64,000 bases of DNA from RGIG4097 sp964637515 (GCA_964637515.1 CAZWUI010000001.1:1-64000); one strand, 5' to 3'; shown: positions 16,226 through 24,542, counted from the first letter of the stretch. Numbers and translations: made by a program. Notes: generated from the sequence alone by a model not told the origin.

Positions 16226-17770
16226 TTACCAAGCTTCGCTATCGTCGAAGTCGAGCAGGCTTTCGTCAAGGGGTTTCTCTTGAAGAACGGTCTGCATATA
16301 CTTGTTGACTTGCTCGCGCATATCGCGACGAGAAATCGTTCTGGGGTCCATAAGGTCTTGTTGCACCCAAATGAAGTTGACTCCTTTTCCTCTTGCTTGA
16401 TCGTCGAAAATGCCGTCCAAGCCGTCCATACCCTTACACGAGATTTGATCGTACATGATGACGGTGTCGATATTGTATTCTTCAACGACTCTCCAGCACT
16501 CGTCGAGCACGTTTTGATAACCGCCTTTGGTGTGGGTGCGCATAGTGGCACGTTGGTAGGTTTTCGCAAGATCTTCGAGAGCGTGCTCATGGGTATCCGT
16601 GCGGAATTTGAGATAGGAAATCATGGTTTCCATATCCATAACTACGTTGATACCCCAGCAGTTTTCAAGCCAGTTTGCAAAGGAAGTGTAGTAGTTTGCA
16701 GGACAACTCCAAACGATTGCTCTATGGCGCATTTCGCGACTTGTGGGGGTTTTCTTTTCGTATGCTTTCAACATAATCTTGTTGACTTTCTTATCCGTCT
16801 TCAAGAAACGTTTGTCGAAACCGCCCGAAAGGTGATAGTAGTAAATTCTATACAACCAGAACGTTGCGCCCGTCATTTGAGGATAGTTGGTCTTGTTGAC
16901 TTCCCATTTTTGAAGTTCGTAGTCGATTTGTTTATTGTAACTTTCAAGAGCGGCGATGAAGTTATCCCAATCGAATTTTTGACCGGTTTGTTCTTCGACG
17001 AACTTGATGAGTCCTTTGATTTCTTCGACGGCGTATTCTTGCACGTCCTCCCCTTTGTATCTCAAAGGCACGTTGTATACGTGTGTGGGGAGTTTGAAGT
17101 ATCTGTCTTGGAAAGTGGACGTCATAATTGATCCGTCGCAAGGCATATTGCAAGTGATCATGCATTTGCCGAGTTTGGGATAGTCGTCTTCGACCGCTAC
17201 GCCCGCCTCCGAGCTAGGGAGAGGGCACACGTCTGCAGGCACGCCGAAACTCTCGATTGCATCAAGATAAGGAGGCGCGATTTGTTGGTCTACCATACTG
17301 GACAGGAAGATAGGCATCGTCTGCATGGGATAGACCTGATAACCGGGGAAGCCTGCGCCGAATTCCACGGGGATAAGTTCGTCGACACAGATGAGTTTTT
17401 TGCTCTTCTTGTTGTTGGGGAACATCTTCTCGTCTGATTCAAATGCGGTAAGAATAAGCCCGGTCGCGTGCTTGACGATCGTATTGAAATGAAGATGCGT
17501 CATGATGAGTTGCGGTCCGCGCAAACCCTCGGTGTGACGATCGACAAATGCGGGAGTGGCAAGATAAGATGCCATCCAGCGATATCTCCACAACCCTTTC
17601 ACGACTGCGATCGGGTTTTTGAGAATCATCACTATCATATCTTTCCAAGTGACAAGCCATCTATAGTAGTCAACGAGAGTGTCCTTGAAACCGCGCCATT
17701 CACGATGTTTAAGGATTCCCGTCTTGTCCTCGTGAAGATTTTTGTAACCACCGTATTTTTTCTTTGCCAT
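16226..17770 (-). CDS. 2-Hydroxyacyl-CoA dehydratase-family large subunit
   Basis: 514 residues, longer than the 380-480 typical of HgdA/HgdB. It has the Fe-S-ligand-like cysteines of the family, including Cys 128 (LICVDELIPVEFG), Cys 182 (DVCPLPSSEAG), and a dense group at 203, 207 and 211 (GKCMITCNMPC); later Cys appear in WSCPANYY and YDQISCKGMDG. A basic, aromatic N-terminus of about 70 residues precedes the core. Family members bind a [4Fe-4S] or double-cubane cluster and carry out radical reductions or dehydrations fed by the activator. The substrate is not evident; the Cys 203-211 cluster could be a second Fe-S site. Confidence 0.85.
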   Translation of the reverse strand: MAKKKYGGYKNLHEDKTGILKHREWRGFKDTLVDYYRWLVTWKDMIVMILKNPIAVVKGLWRYRWMASYLATPAFVDRHTEGLRGPQLIMTHLHFNTIVKHATGLILTAFESDEKMFPNNKKSKKLICVDELIPVEFGAGFPGYQVYPMQTMPIFLSSMVDQQIAPPYLDAIESFGVPADVCPLPSSEAGVAVEDDYPKLGKCMITCNMPCDGSIMTSTFQDRYFKLPTHVYNVPLRYKGEDVQEYAVEEIKGLIKFVEEQTGQKFDWDNFIAALESYNKQIDYELQKWEVNKTNYPQMTGATFWLYRIYYYHLSGGFDKRFLKTDKKVNKIMLKAYEKKTPTSREMRHRAIVWSCPANYYTSFANWLENCWGINVVMDMETMISYLKFRTDTHEHALEDLAKTYQRATMRTHTKGGYQNVLDECWRVVEEYNIDTVIMYDQISCKGMDGLDGIFDDQARGKGVNFIWVQQDLMDPRTISRRDMREQVNKYMQTVLQEKPLDESLLDFDDSEAW

Positions 17771-17773
17771 AGG

Positions 17774-18976
17774 TTACTTTTTCTCCTTTTTGGATTTTTG
17801 GATATTTTTGATTTCAAGACTTTCCACGAACGCTTGAATACGCGTGCGGAGTTGTCCGGATGCGCTTGCGGTATATTGACGGTCGATTGCGATGGACGGA
17901 ATGCCGAATTCGTTGACCATAATATGAGATGCGAGCGCGCGTTCATATCCCCAGAATTCACAGAATTTGAGTTGTTCGTAAACAACGCCGTCCGCATGGT
18001 AGTCTTCGACGAGTTGTTTGACGAATTGACGTCTGCCTTCCACCTTTTCGTGCTCCATATATCTGGGGCATTGAGCGGTCTTCATATAGTGACGGCAAAT
18101 TTGAGTGAGGACGTCTTCGTCGTCGTTGAGGATGATTTCTTCTCTGCCGGGAAGTGATCCGAAACAATATCTATCCGCCACGACGTATGCACCGCTGTCT
18201 TCAAAGAGTTTGGTGAAGTCGGGATCGTCGATTTCACTGCCGACGACGACTATTCTCGCTCTGTAAAATTTCTTTGCGTCGGGTTCACGAGTCTTGAGCT
18301 CTTCGAGGGTTTCTTCGAGTTTGTCCACGATGAGATACTTGGGACAGCAATAGCTGACAAGGCAAAGCACGTGGAATTCGTAACCCGTAATGCGCGGATT
18401 GTCTTCCTTGCGATATTCGCCGATTGCGGTGATTGCTCTGCACACTCTGTTGTGGAGTTCGACCGCTTTGCGAATTGCGTCGTCGGACGTGTCTACGCCG
18501 TAGACGTCTTTGAGCTTGTCGAGAACTTTCATGCGCAGTTGTTTTGCGTAACTTTCAAGGCAGTGTTGATTGGTCTTGAAAGGCATATCGAACAAACTGA
18601 TGAAGAATTTGTCGTTGTCGACAAGGCGCATGAGTTCGTAGTGCTCAACCGCTCTGTTCATTTCAGAGCAGGTTTCACCCGAGAACAGTGCGGACAAGAA
18701 GTTGTAACCGCCCTCGATACCACGTTCAAGCATCGCCTTTGCATATCCGCAAATGAACGGACTGAGATAGTACGTCGCGATGTCAACAGAGCCCGTGCGC
18801 GGTGCACGAAGTCTTATGCTGACGCAGTTGTCGAGATTGAGAAGAACTTCAGGCACGTGATAACAGGTGTAACCGAGTGCGAGTTTGCCGTCTTTTTCAA
18901 CCGCTTGCTTGACGAGGTCGTTGTTGGCTTCTTGCAAGAGATTTTCGAAGTAAAGCAGGTGTTTCAGGTCTCTCAT
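17774..18976 (-). CDS. 2-Hydroxyacyl-CoA dehydratase-family small subunit
   Basis: 400 residues, the usual length. Cys 38 (GYTCYHVPEVLL) matches the T-x-C-x3-P-x-E cluster-ligand motif. Further cysteines are at 51, 76 and 103 (ETCSEMNR), and one in LKFCEFWGYERAL near residue 346. It pairs with the large subunit, whose gene begins three bases downstream. Together with the activator, these would form an ATP-driven reductase or dehydratase of the HgdAB/BcrABCD superfamily. No CoA-pathway genes are nearby to identify a substrate. Confidence 0.85.
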   Translation of the reverse strand: MRDLKHLLYFENLLQEANNDLVKQAVEKDGKLALGYTCYHVPEVLLNLDNCVSIRLRAPRTGSVDIATYYLSPFICGYAKAMLERGIEGGYNFLSALFSGETCSEMNRAVEHYELMRLVDNDKFFISLFDMPFKTNQHCLESYAKQLRMKVLDKLKDVYGVDTSDDAIRKAVELHNRVCRAITAIGEYRKEDNPRITGYEFHVLCLVSYCCPKYLIVDKLEETLEELKTREPDAKKFYRARIVVVGSEIDDPDFTKLFEDSGAYVVADRYCFGSLPGREEIILNDDEDVLTQICRHYMKTAQCPRYMEHEKVEGRRQFVKQLVEDYHADGVVYEQLKFCEFWGYERALASHIMVNEFGIPSIAIDRQYTASASGQLRTRIQAFVESLEIKNIQKSKKEKK

Positions 18977-18998
18977 ATTTCTCTCCTATAATATTGAG

Positions 18999-19763
18999 TT
19001 AGCCGATAATGCCGAGTGCGTTGAGCGCAGTTTCGACTCCCTCTACTACTTTTGATTTTGCGGGAAGTTCAAAGACGTTCTCCCCTTTCAAGTCGAAGGA
19101 CGCAAGATTTTGATCGTCCCCTATCGTCGCGAGAAGACGCACTCCGTCGTAGTCGAGAGAGCGCACCGCATCTTCGTCGCTTACACGATTGACCACTATG
19201 CCGATTTCGCGATACATAACGAGTTCGTCCGCCACTTTTTTTATGGTCTTGCACACGTCCCTACCCTTCTTGGACTGGTCCGTGACGAGAATGAGATGGG
19301 ACACCTTCTCCATAACGCGACGGTTGATTTGCTCGATGCCCGCCTCGCCGTCAATGACGACGTAGTCAAATTCATCGGATAATATGCTGATAACTTCTTT
19401 GAGATAGGAATTGATTTTGCAATAGCAACCCGCCGACTCCGGACGCCCGACCGCAATAAAGGCATAGCCGTCCTTCTCGACCATCGCGTCGAATATGCGA
19501 TAACGCGCCTCTCCGAGAATTTCGATTGCTTGTTTAGAATTGCCGTCCTCCACGTTTTCAATGATTTCCTTGCGAATATCGTCGATCGTGTGCTTGACGT
19601 CTACCCCTAACGCAGTGGAAAGCCCGACGGCGGGATCGGCGTCTATAGCGAGAATTTTTTTATCCTTGAAATTGTCCACGAGAACGCGCACTATCGTCGC
19701 CGCCAAACTCGTCTTGCCAACACCGCCTTTTCCGGCGACGGCAATTATGACCGCATCAGACAT
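18999..19763 (-). CDS. cooC: CooC-type nickel-maturation ATPase
   Basis: 254 residues from the ATG at 19763, with GGAGG upstream; the longer frame starts within that site. It is a MinD/SIMIBI ATPase: P-loop GKGGVGKT at 11-18, AIDADPA at 39-45, and VVIDGEAGIEQ as switch II. GRPESAGCYCKIN (Cys 113, Cys 115) is the CxC signature of CooC, where the dimer binds nickel or zinc at the interface for delivery to CO dehydrogenase or acetyl-CoA synthase. It opens the operon, yet no CO dehydrogenase gene is present. The partner here may instead be the ACS-like protein or the dehydratase-like pair; which one is an open question. Confidence 0.88.
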   Translation of the reverse strand: MSDAVIIAVAGKGGVGKTSLAATIVRVLVDNFKDKKILAIDADPAVGLSTALGVDVKHTIDDIRKEIIENVEDGNSKQAIEILGEARYRIFDAMVEKDGYAFIAVGRPESAGCYCKINSYLKEVISILSDEFDYVVIDGEAGIEQINRRVMEKVSHLILVTDQSKKGRDVCKTIKKVADELVMYREIGIVVNRVSDEDAVRSLDYDGVRLLATIGDDQNLASFDLKGENVFELPAKSKVVEGVETALNALGIIG

Positions 19764-19796
19764 AAATCCCTCCAAAATAATACCGTTATTTTAATC

Positions 19797-19825
19797 ATTT
19801 TACCACCATATAACGTTTTTGTCCA
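19797..19825 (-). promoter_or_regulatory. Promoter of the CooC/dehydratase operon
   Basis: On the minus strand TGGACA (19820-19825) and TAAAAT (19797-19802) are 17 bases apart, about 35 bases before the ATG at 19763. Confidence 0.55.
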
Positions 19826-19879
19826 CAAAAAGCGCCATTATTTTCGGATTTAGCAATACACTTGTCGGTTTTCAACCGT

Positions 19880-19951
19880 TCTTTTCCTCTTGGGGACGGA
19901 GCAAAAAGCGGAAAACCTTTCCGCTTTTGCTCCGTCCCCAAGAGGAAAAGA
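19880..19951. repeat. Long near-perfect inverted repeat (hairpin)
   Basis: A 72-base palindrome: the left arm, from TCTTTTCCTC to GCGGAAA, and the right arm, from TTTCCGC to GAGGAAAAGA, match over about 34 bp with one single-base bulge, around a three-base centre (ACC). It is far longer than any terminator here and does not end in a T run. It lies between the divergent CooC promoter and a MORN remnant. It may be a small non-autonomous mobile element, a MITE-like repeat, or a structured RNA. Confidence 0.75.
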
Positions 19952-20040
19952 TACAATATTTTCTCATGTTTTTTGCGACTATCCGCAATCTCACTCTTAC
20001 TTTTTCTGCATTAGTGCTATAATAGCGTCATCGACTTTAA

Positions 20041-20172
20041 GACGGACGTGTTTCCGTTTACGACAAGGACGGTAACAGATACGACGGTGATTTTCTTTAT
20101 TTCGAATTTCACGGCGAAGGTGTCCTGCCGGCGTCGAGTGGAAAATTCGAAGAAGGCAAATTCATAGGATGA
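20041..20172 (+). pseudogene. Remnant of a MORN-repeat gene
   Basis: The frame ending TGA at 20170-20172 reads GNRYDGDF...FHGEGVL...SGKFEEGKFIG, the pattern of one to two MORN repeats (G-x-x-Y-x-G-x-F / G-K-x-x-G). A TAA closes the frame upstream at 20038 and there is no start codon or ribosome binding site, so only the C-terminal end survives. A TATAAT box (20018-20023) and a terminator (20175-20205) still flank it, suggesting that the middle of an older gene was lost. Confidence 0.55.
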
Positions 20173-20174
20173 GA

Positions 20175-20205
20175 AAAAAGCACTGCGCATTGCAGTGCTT
20201 TTTTT
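20175..20205 (+). terminator. Intrinsic terminator after the MORN remnant
   Basis: AGCACTGC/GCAGTGCT with a short loop is followed by a run of seven T. It is a strong terminator for a transcript that no longer has an intact gene. Confidence 0.8.
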
Positions 20206-20218
20206 ATGGTACGCTCCC

Positions 20219-20247
20219 CTCGAGATTGCCACGCTTCGTTCGGAATG
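20219..20247 (-). repeat. Short interspersed repeat, copy A
   Basis: On the minus strand this reads TCATTCCGAACGAAGCGTGG and then CAATCTCG. It shares the TCATTCCGA-CGAAGC core with 24601-24632. Elements of this type are scattered in many bacterial genomes. Function unknown. Confidence 0.5.
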
Positions 20248-20288
20248 AAATTTATAATACGGCGATATTTGGATGCAGAACAAGGAAA

Positions 20289-20342
20289 CAAAAAATCCGA
20301 CGACCGATGCGTACTTGCGTACGTGAGGGTGTCGGATTTTTT
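20289..20342 (-). terminator. Intrinsic terminator of the aldolase gene
   Basis: AAAAAATCCGAC at the left pairs with GTCGGATTTTTT at the right, with an inner palindrome around GTACTTGCGTAC. On the minus strand it follows the stop at 20376 and ends in a T run. Confidence 0.75.
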
Positions 20343-20375
20343 AGTTGACACAGTTATGCGCCGAATAGCGCCGTT

Positions 20376-21305
20376 TTATGCTTTGCCGTTGCAACCAAGA
20401 ACGTCCACAAGTTTGTGTTTGACGATCTTCTTCACTGCTTCTCTTGCCGGTCCGAGATATTGTCTGGGATCGAAGTGGGAAGGATTGAGTGCGAAGTGTT
20501 CGCGGATGGTTGCGGTCACTGCAAGACGAAGATCACTGTCGATATTGATCTTGCAGACTGCCATTTCCGCCGCCTTACGGAGCATTTCTTCGGGAACGCC
20601 TTGTGCGCCGGGCATGCTACCGCCGTATTGGTTGATGATCTTGACGTATTCTTGAGGAACGCTGGATGCGCCGTGAAGAACGATAGGGAATCCGGGGAGA
20701 CGATTTTCGACTTCTTGGAGAATGTCGAAACGAAGTTGGGGTTGACCTTTGAATTTGAATGCACCGTGAGAGGTTCCGATTGCGATTGCAAGGCTGTCCA
20801 CGCCGGTCTTTTCGACAAATTCTTGGACTTGGTCGGGATCAGTGTAGCTCGCGTCTTTTGCGGAAACGTTGACGTCGTCTTCGATACCTGCGAGTTTGCC
20901 GAGTTCTGCTTCAACCACTACGCCGTGATCGTGTGCATATTCCACGACTTGTTTGGTTATGGAGATGTTTTCTGCAAACGGGTGTGCGCTTGCGTCGATC
21001 ATAACGGAAGTGAAACCGCTGTCAACGCAGTCTTTGCAGAGTGCGAAAGAATCGCCGTGGTCAAGGTGCAAGCAGATAGGAAGACCGCTTGTTTCGACTG
21101 CCGCTTCGACCATCTTCGTGAGATAGGTGGTGTTTGCGTACTTTCTAGCACCGGACGAAACTTGAAGAATGAGAGGTGCTTGTTCTTCTTGAGCAGCCTC
21201 GACGATACCTTGAATGATTTCCATATTGTTGACGTTGAATGCGCCGATTGCATAACCGCCGGCGTACGCCTTTTTGAACATTTCGGTTGTTGTTACCAAT
21301 GGCAT
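20376..21305 (-). CDS. fba: Class II fructose-1,6-bisphosphate aldolase
   Basis: 309 residues from the ATG at 21305, which has GGAGG upstream; the longer frame to 21380 has no ribosome binding site. Zinc ligands are visible in HLDHGDS (about 78-84), and in the His of GTSHGAFKFKG and LHGASS. It cleaves fructose 1,6-bisphosphate into dihydroxyacetone phosphate and glyceraldehyde 3-phosphate in glycolysis and gluconeogenesis. The length and the zinc residues point to the short class IIA/B type. It is monocistronic with its own promoter and terminator. Confidence 0.95.
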   Translation of the reverse strand: MPLVTTTEMFKKAYAGGYAIGAFNVNNMEIIQGIVEAAQEEQAPLILQVSSGARKYANTTYLTKMVEAAVETSGLPICLHLDHGDSFALCKDCVDSGFTSVMIDASAHPFAENISITKQVVEYAHDHGVVVEAELGKLAGIEDDVNVSAKDASYTDPDQVQEFVEKTGVDSLAIAIGTSHGAFKFKGQPQLRFDILQEVENRLPGFPIVLHGASSVPQEYVKIINQYGGSMPGAQGVPEEMLRKAAEMAVCKINIDSDLRLAVTATIREHFALNPSHFDPRQYLGPAREAVKKIVKHKLVDVLGCNGKA

Positions 21306-21339
21306 AACCTTTTTGTCCTCCGATTTTTTTATTGAGGTC

Positions 21340-21368
21340 ATTGTACTACATATCTCGAAAAAAGTAAA
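21340..21368 (-). promoter_or_regulatory. Promoter of the aldolase gene
   Basis: On the minus strand TTTACT (21363-21368) and TACAAT (21340-21345) are 17 bases apart, about 35 bases before the ATG. Confidence 0.65.
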
Positions 21369-21445
21369 CAATTTAAGCACCGAAAACCGTTGAATGATTT
21401 TTTTTGAGAAAAGTAGCGGAAAACGGCACCGAATCCGAAAAAATT

Positions 21446-21475
21446 ACGGCACCCTTGCGAGTGCCGTGCATTTTG
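21446..21475 (-). terminator. Intrinsic terminator of the MgtC-type gene
   Basis: ACGGCAC/GTGCCGT over an eight-base loop at 21446-21467 is followed on the minus strand by AATTTTTTCG. It lies about 20 bases after the stop at 21496. Confidence 0.75.
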
Positions 21476-21495
21476 GGCTGTTATCTGCCGAGTTA

Positions 21496-22197
21496 TCAAA
21501 GCTCGTCGATTTTCTCAATCGTGTTGATAAACTTATTGTTTTTGCTGATATCAAGGATTTCGTTTGCGGTGAAATCTCTCTCTGTCACCAATTCGATAAC
21601 ACCGGTGATTCTGTTTTCGTCCTCGTTTTTGGTCTTGAATTGCAGAATCTTTTTGACGTCGAACAATTCATTGATTTTGTCAACGACGCCGTCTTCGTCG
21701 AGTTTGACGTTGAGACGTATGACGTGGACCATATTCCCTTTCAAGAATTTCCACGGACGATGCAACAGGATTTGCAATAGCACGAGCATGGTTGTCGCGA
21801 TGAGTCCGACGAAAAGCATACCCGCCCCGATTGCGAGTCCGATACCCGCGGTTGCCCAAACGCCCGCCGCCGTGGTAAGACCGTGCAAGAAGTCGTGTTT
21901 GTAGAAGATTATGCCGGCACCCAAGAAACCGATACCGCTGACGACCTGTGCCGCAATACGCTCATAATCCACCGCGCCCGTGTCCGAAAAACCGTATTTG
22001 GACACTATCATGATGATACAAGACGCCATACAGACGATTGAGTGAGTGCGGATGCCCGCCTCTTTTGAGCGGCTCTTTCTCTCGAAACCAATAGCGAAAC
22101 CGCACACGCATGCAACGAGCATACGTATGAGCCAATTTAGAATATCCGAATTGCAATCTATGATTGCAAAGTTGAAAGCGGAAAGAATTGAGTCCAT
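21496..22197 (-). CDS. MgtC/SapB-family membrane protein
   Basis: 233 residues from the ATG at 22197, with GAGGTG upstream; the longer frame to 22314 has no start signal. The N-terminal membrane domain shows the MgtC core: GFAIGFERKSRSKEAGIRTH, then QVVSGIGFLGAGIIFYK and GLTTAAGVWATAGIGLA. After about residue 145 comes a cytoplasmic ACT-like domain (HVIRLNVKLDEDGVVDKINEL). MgtC-type proteins are linked to Mg2+ homeostasis and modulation of the F-ATPase. It is divergent from GAPDH. I see no magnesium riboswitch upstream. Confidence 0.9.
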   Translation of the reverse strand: MDSILSAFNFAIIDCNSDILNWLIRMLVACVCGFAIGFERKSRSKEAGIRTHSIVCMASCIIMIVSKYGFSDTGAVDYERIAAQVVSGIGFLGAGIIFYKHDFLHGLTTAAGVWATAGIGLAIGAGMLFVGLIATTMLVLLQILLHRPWKFLKGNMVHVIRLNVKLDEDGVVDKINELFDVKKILQFKTKNEDENRITGVIELVTERDFTANEILDISKNNKFINTIEKIDEL

Positions 22198-22216
22198 ATA
22201 CACCTCTGACTGAATA

Positions 22217-22245
22217 AGTTTATCACTTTTGCACGCTCCTGTCAA
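22217..22245 (-). promoter_or_regulatory. Promoter of the MgtC-type gene
   Basis: On the minus strand TTGACA (22240-22245) and TAAACT (22217-22222) are 17 bases apart, a short leader before the ATG at 22197. Confidence 0.6.
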
Positions 22246-22357
22246 TATAGGCAATATGCGCGCGCGAAAAAAGCGAAATATGACTATTATTAGCACAAAA
22301 GCGCGGGTCTGCACTTATATAAATTTCCGCAACTGCAAAAAATGGGGTGCAATTTGC

Positions 22358-22386
22358 TTGCATATTTCAGCGTTTATGTGTAAAAT
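22358..22386 (+). promoter_or_regulatory. Promoter of the GAPDH gene
   Basis: TTGCAT (22358-22363) and TAAAAT (22381-22386) are 17 bases apart. The leader to the ATG at 22453 is about 60 bases and contains GGAGG. Confidence 0.65.
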
Positions 22387-22452
22387 ACTAAACGAAAATC
22401 AGCACAATATATATTGTGAAGTTTGAAAAAACACCTTTTGGAGGAATAAATA

Positions 22453-23505
22453 ATGGCAAATAACGTTAGAGTTGCTATCAACGGATTCGGCAGAATCGGT
22501 CGTCTCGCTTTCAGACAAATGTTCGGCGCAGAAGGTTATGAAGTCGTCGCAATCAACGACCTCACCAGCCCCAAAATGCTCGCTCATCTCTTGAAGTACG
22601 ACTCCACCCAAGGCAATTATGCAAACGACCACACCGTCACCTTCGGCGAAGCGGTCCTCAATGAAGACGGTTCCGTGAAAGAAGACGGCTACATCGTCGT
22701 CGACGGCAAAAAAATCATCATCTATGCAAAAGCAAAAGCGGCAGAACTTCCCTGGGGAGAAATCGGCGTTGACGTAGTCCTCGAATGCACCGGATTCTAC
22801 ACCTCCAAGGCGAAAGCCCAAGCACATATCGATGCAGGCGCAAAGAAAGTCGTCATCTCCGCTCCCGCTGGCAACGACCTTCCCACTATCGTCTACAACG
22901 TCAACCACACCACCCTCACCAAAGAAGATACCATCATCTCTGCGGCATCTTGCACCACCAACTGCCTCGCTCCTATGGCGAAAGCACTCAACGACTTCGC
23001 ACCTATCCAAAGCGGTATCATGACCACCGTTCACGCATACACCGGTGACCAAATGCCTCTTGACGGCCCTCAAAGAAAAGGTGATCTCCGTCGTTCCCGC
23101 GCGGCAGCAATCAATATCGTTCCCAACAGCACCGGCGCAGCGAAGGCAATCGGTCTCGTCATCCCCGAACTCAACGGCAAACTCATCGGCTCTGCACAAC
23201 GCGTTCCCACCCCCACCGGTTCCACCACCATCCTCGTGGCAGTCGTCAAGGGCGCAGTCACCAAAGAAGGTATCAACGCAGCAATGAAAGCAGCAGCAAC
23301 CGAATCCTTCGGATATAACGAAGACGAAATCGTTTCCAGCGACATCATCGGCAGCCGTTTCGGTTCCATCTTCGATGCGACTCAAACCATGGTCATCAAC
23401 ATGGCAGACGGCAACAGCCAAGTCCAAGTTGTTTCTTGGTACGACAACGAAAACAGCTACACCTCTCAAATGGTCCGCACCATCAAATACTTCGCAGAGC
23501 TGTAA
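22453..23505 (+). CDS. gap: Glyceraldehyde-3-phosphate dehydrogenase
   Basis: 350 residues, slightly longer than the usual 335. The NAD-binding start INGFGRIGRLAFRQ, the catalytic Cys in SAASCTTNCLAP (about 157-168), the Arg/Thr phosphate-binding region QRKGDLRRSRAAAINIVP and the C-terminal SWYDNENSYTSQ are all intact. It oxidises glyceraldehyde 3-phosphate to 1,3-bisphosphoglycerate in glycolysis. GGAGG precedes the ATG, and a strong terminator follows. pgk and tpi are not in this window. It is divergent from the MgtC-type gene. Confidence 0.97.
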   Translation: MANNVRVAINGFGRIGRLAFRQMFGAEGYEVVAINDLTSPKMLAHLLKYDSTQGNYANDHTVTFGEAVLNEDGSVKEDGYIVVDGKKIIIYAKAKAAELPWGEIGVDVVLECTGFYTSKAKAQAHIDAGAKKVVISAPAGNDLPTIVYNVNHTTLTKEDTIISAASCTTNCLAPMAKALNDFAPIQSGIMTTVHAYTGDQMPLDGPQRKGDLRRSRAAAINIVPNSTGAAKAIGLVIPELNGKLIGSAQRVPTPTGSTTILVAVVKGAVTKEGINAAMKAAATESFGYNEDEIVSSDIIGSRFGSIFDATQTMVINMADGNSQVQVVSWYDNENSYTSQMVRTIKYFAEL

Positions 23506-23522
23506 GATAACAAACCAACAAA

Positions 23523-23554
23523 AAAACGCCACCGCATCCACGGTGGCGTTTTTA
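23523..23554 (+). terminator. Intrinsic terminator of GAPDH
   Basis: AACGCCACCG/CGGTGGCGTT with a four-base loop is followed by TTTTTAATTCC, just after the stop at 23505. Confidence 0.85.
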
Positions 23555-23630
23555 ATTCCGTTTATCTAGTTGCCTTATCGCCTTATTGTATCATCACCAT
23601 TGTTCCCGACCGTCGCCGTTCGCCGTAGCG

Positions 23631-23665
23631 TTGAAATGAAAATCCCGCCGAATCGGCGGGCCTTT
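23631..23665 (-). terminator. Intrinsic terminator after the small-multidrug-export-type gene
   Basis: CCCGCCG/CGGCGGG over a three-base loop (23644-23660). On the minus strand it is followed by ATTTTCATTTC and lies about 15 bases after the stop at 23676. Confidence 0.7.
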
Positions 23666-23675
23666 TCGTTGTGTT

Positions 23676-24485
23676 TTATATCTTTGACTTGTCTTTTATC
23701 AAGTCCTCGTTTCTTCTCTCGTCATTGCCGACCACTATATGCTTGTTGCCTTCGTCGTCCACATATTCTTTTTTAATAAGGACGGAGCCGTTTTCGGTGG
23801 CTTCCTTTTCAAGTTGAGCAAGTTCGTATAGTGAGCGATTTCCGTACTTATCCTTTTCTTTTTCGAGTTTGCGTTCGCGCTTTGCGGCGCGGGTGAAGTA
23901 GAGAGATACGAACAGTGCTATTGCAAGGATGATGAATCCGTATAATACGAAGTCTATATACGCCGACGGCACGAGTTCGACGATGACAGTGAGAATCCCC
24001 GCCGCCGCGACGTTGCCGAAGAAGACCGCAAGTGCCGCTTTCCAGAGTTTGAAGTCGAGTATACCCGCGATACAACTACCCGTCCAACTGCCCGTCATAG
24101 GAAGCGGAATACCGACGAAAATCAGTACGCCCCAGAATTTCTTTGCATCGGCTGACATTTTCTTCTTTATGCCCGTAGCATTCTCTTCGCTGACGTCGGG
24201 GGCGCGCTCGGAGAGATTTTGTTCGAGGTTCTTGCCGAACTTCGCGAATATCTTGCTGCGCTTCAACTTGCGGATGAGCGGACGGATAAGCAAAATGATA
24301 GGCACGACCATAACAGTCGATCCCGCCACGCAACAGAGCATACCCGCTATCGGATTGACGTCCATACCACCCATAAGCACGATTGCACCGCGTAGTTCGA
24401 CAATCGGTATTATGGATATGATGAACAGGGTGAGATAGCCGTTGCCCGTCCAACTTAAAAAGAAATTCGCAATTGTTTCAGTCAT
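23676..24485 (-). CDS. Small-multidrug-export-family membrane protein
   Basis: 269 residues from the ATG at 24485, with GAGG about eight bases upstream; the frame extends to 24548 without a start signal. About five helices follow the pattern ELRGAIVLMGGMDVNP (about 31-46), an acidic/basic loop, then a GIPLPMTGSWTGSCIAGIL block typical of this family, originally annotated as small multi-drug export proteins. The C-terminal tail of about 70 residues is highly charged and cytoplasmic. The actual transported compound is unknown, and the family name is historical. It is a single gene with its own terminator. Confidence 0.75.
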   Translation of the reverse strand: MTETIANFFLSWTGNGYLTLFIISIIPIVELRGAIVLMGGMDVNPIAGMLCCVAGSTVMVVPIILLIRPLIRKLKRSKIFAKFGKNLEQNLSERAPDVSEENATGIKKKMSADAKKFWGVLIFVGIPLPMTGSWTGSCIAGILDFKLWKAALAVFFGNVAAAGILTVIVELVPSAYIDFVLYGFIILAIALFVSLYFTRAAKRERKLEKEKDKYGNRSLYELAQLEKEATENGSVLIKKEYVDDEGNKHIVVGNDERRNEDLIKDKSKI

Positions 24486-24542
24486 ATTTGCCTCGATGAC
24501 AGTATATCCCAAAGCGCGTTTCAAGTCAAGAATGGAAATCAC

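Noticed and set aside
20109..20351. Minus-strand frame over the MORN remnant and the aldolase terminator
   Set aside because: It spans two terminators and a repeat, and has no ribosome binding site.
22198..22452. Possible magnesium riboswitch in front of the MgtC-type gene
   Set aside because: The minus-strand leader is only about 10-15 bases long after the predicted promoter.
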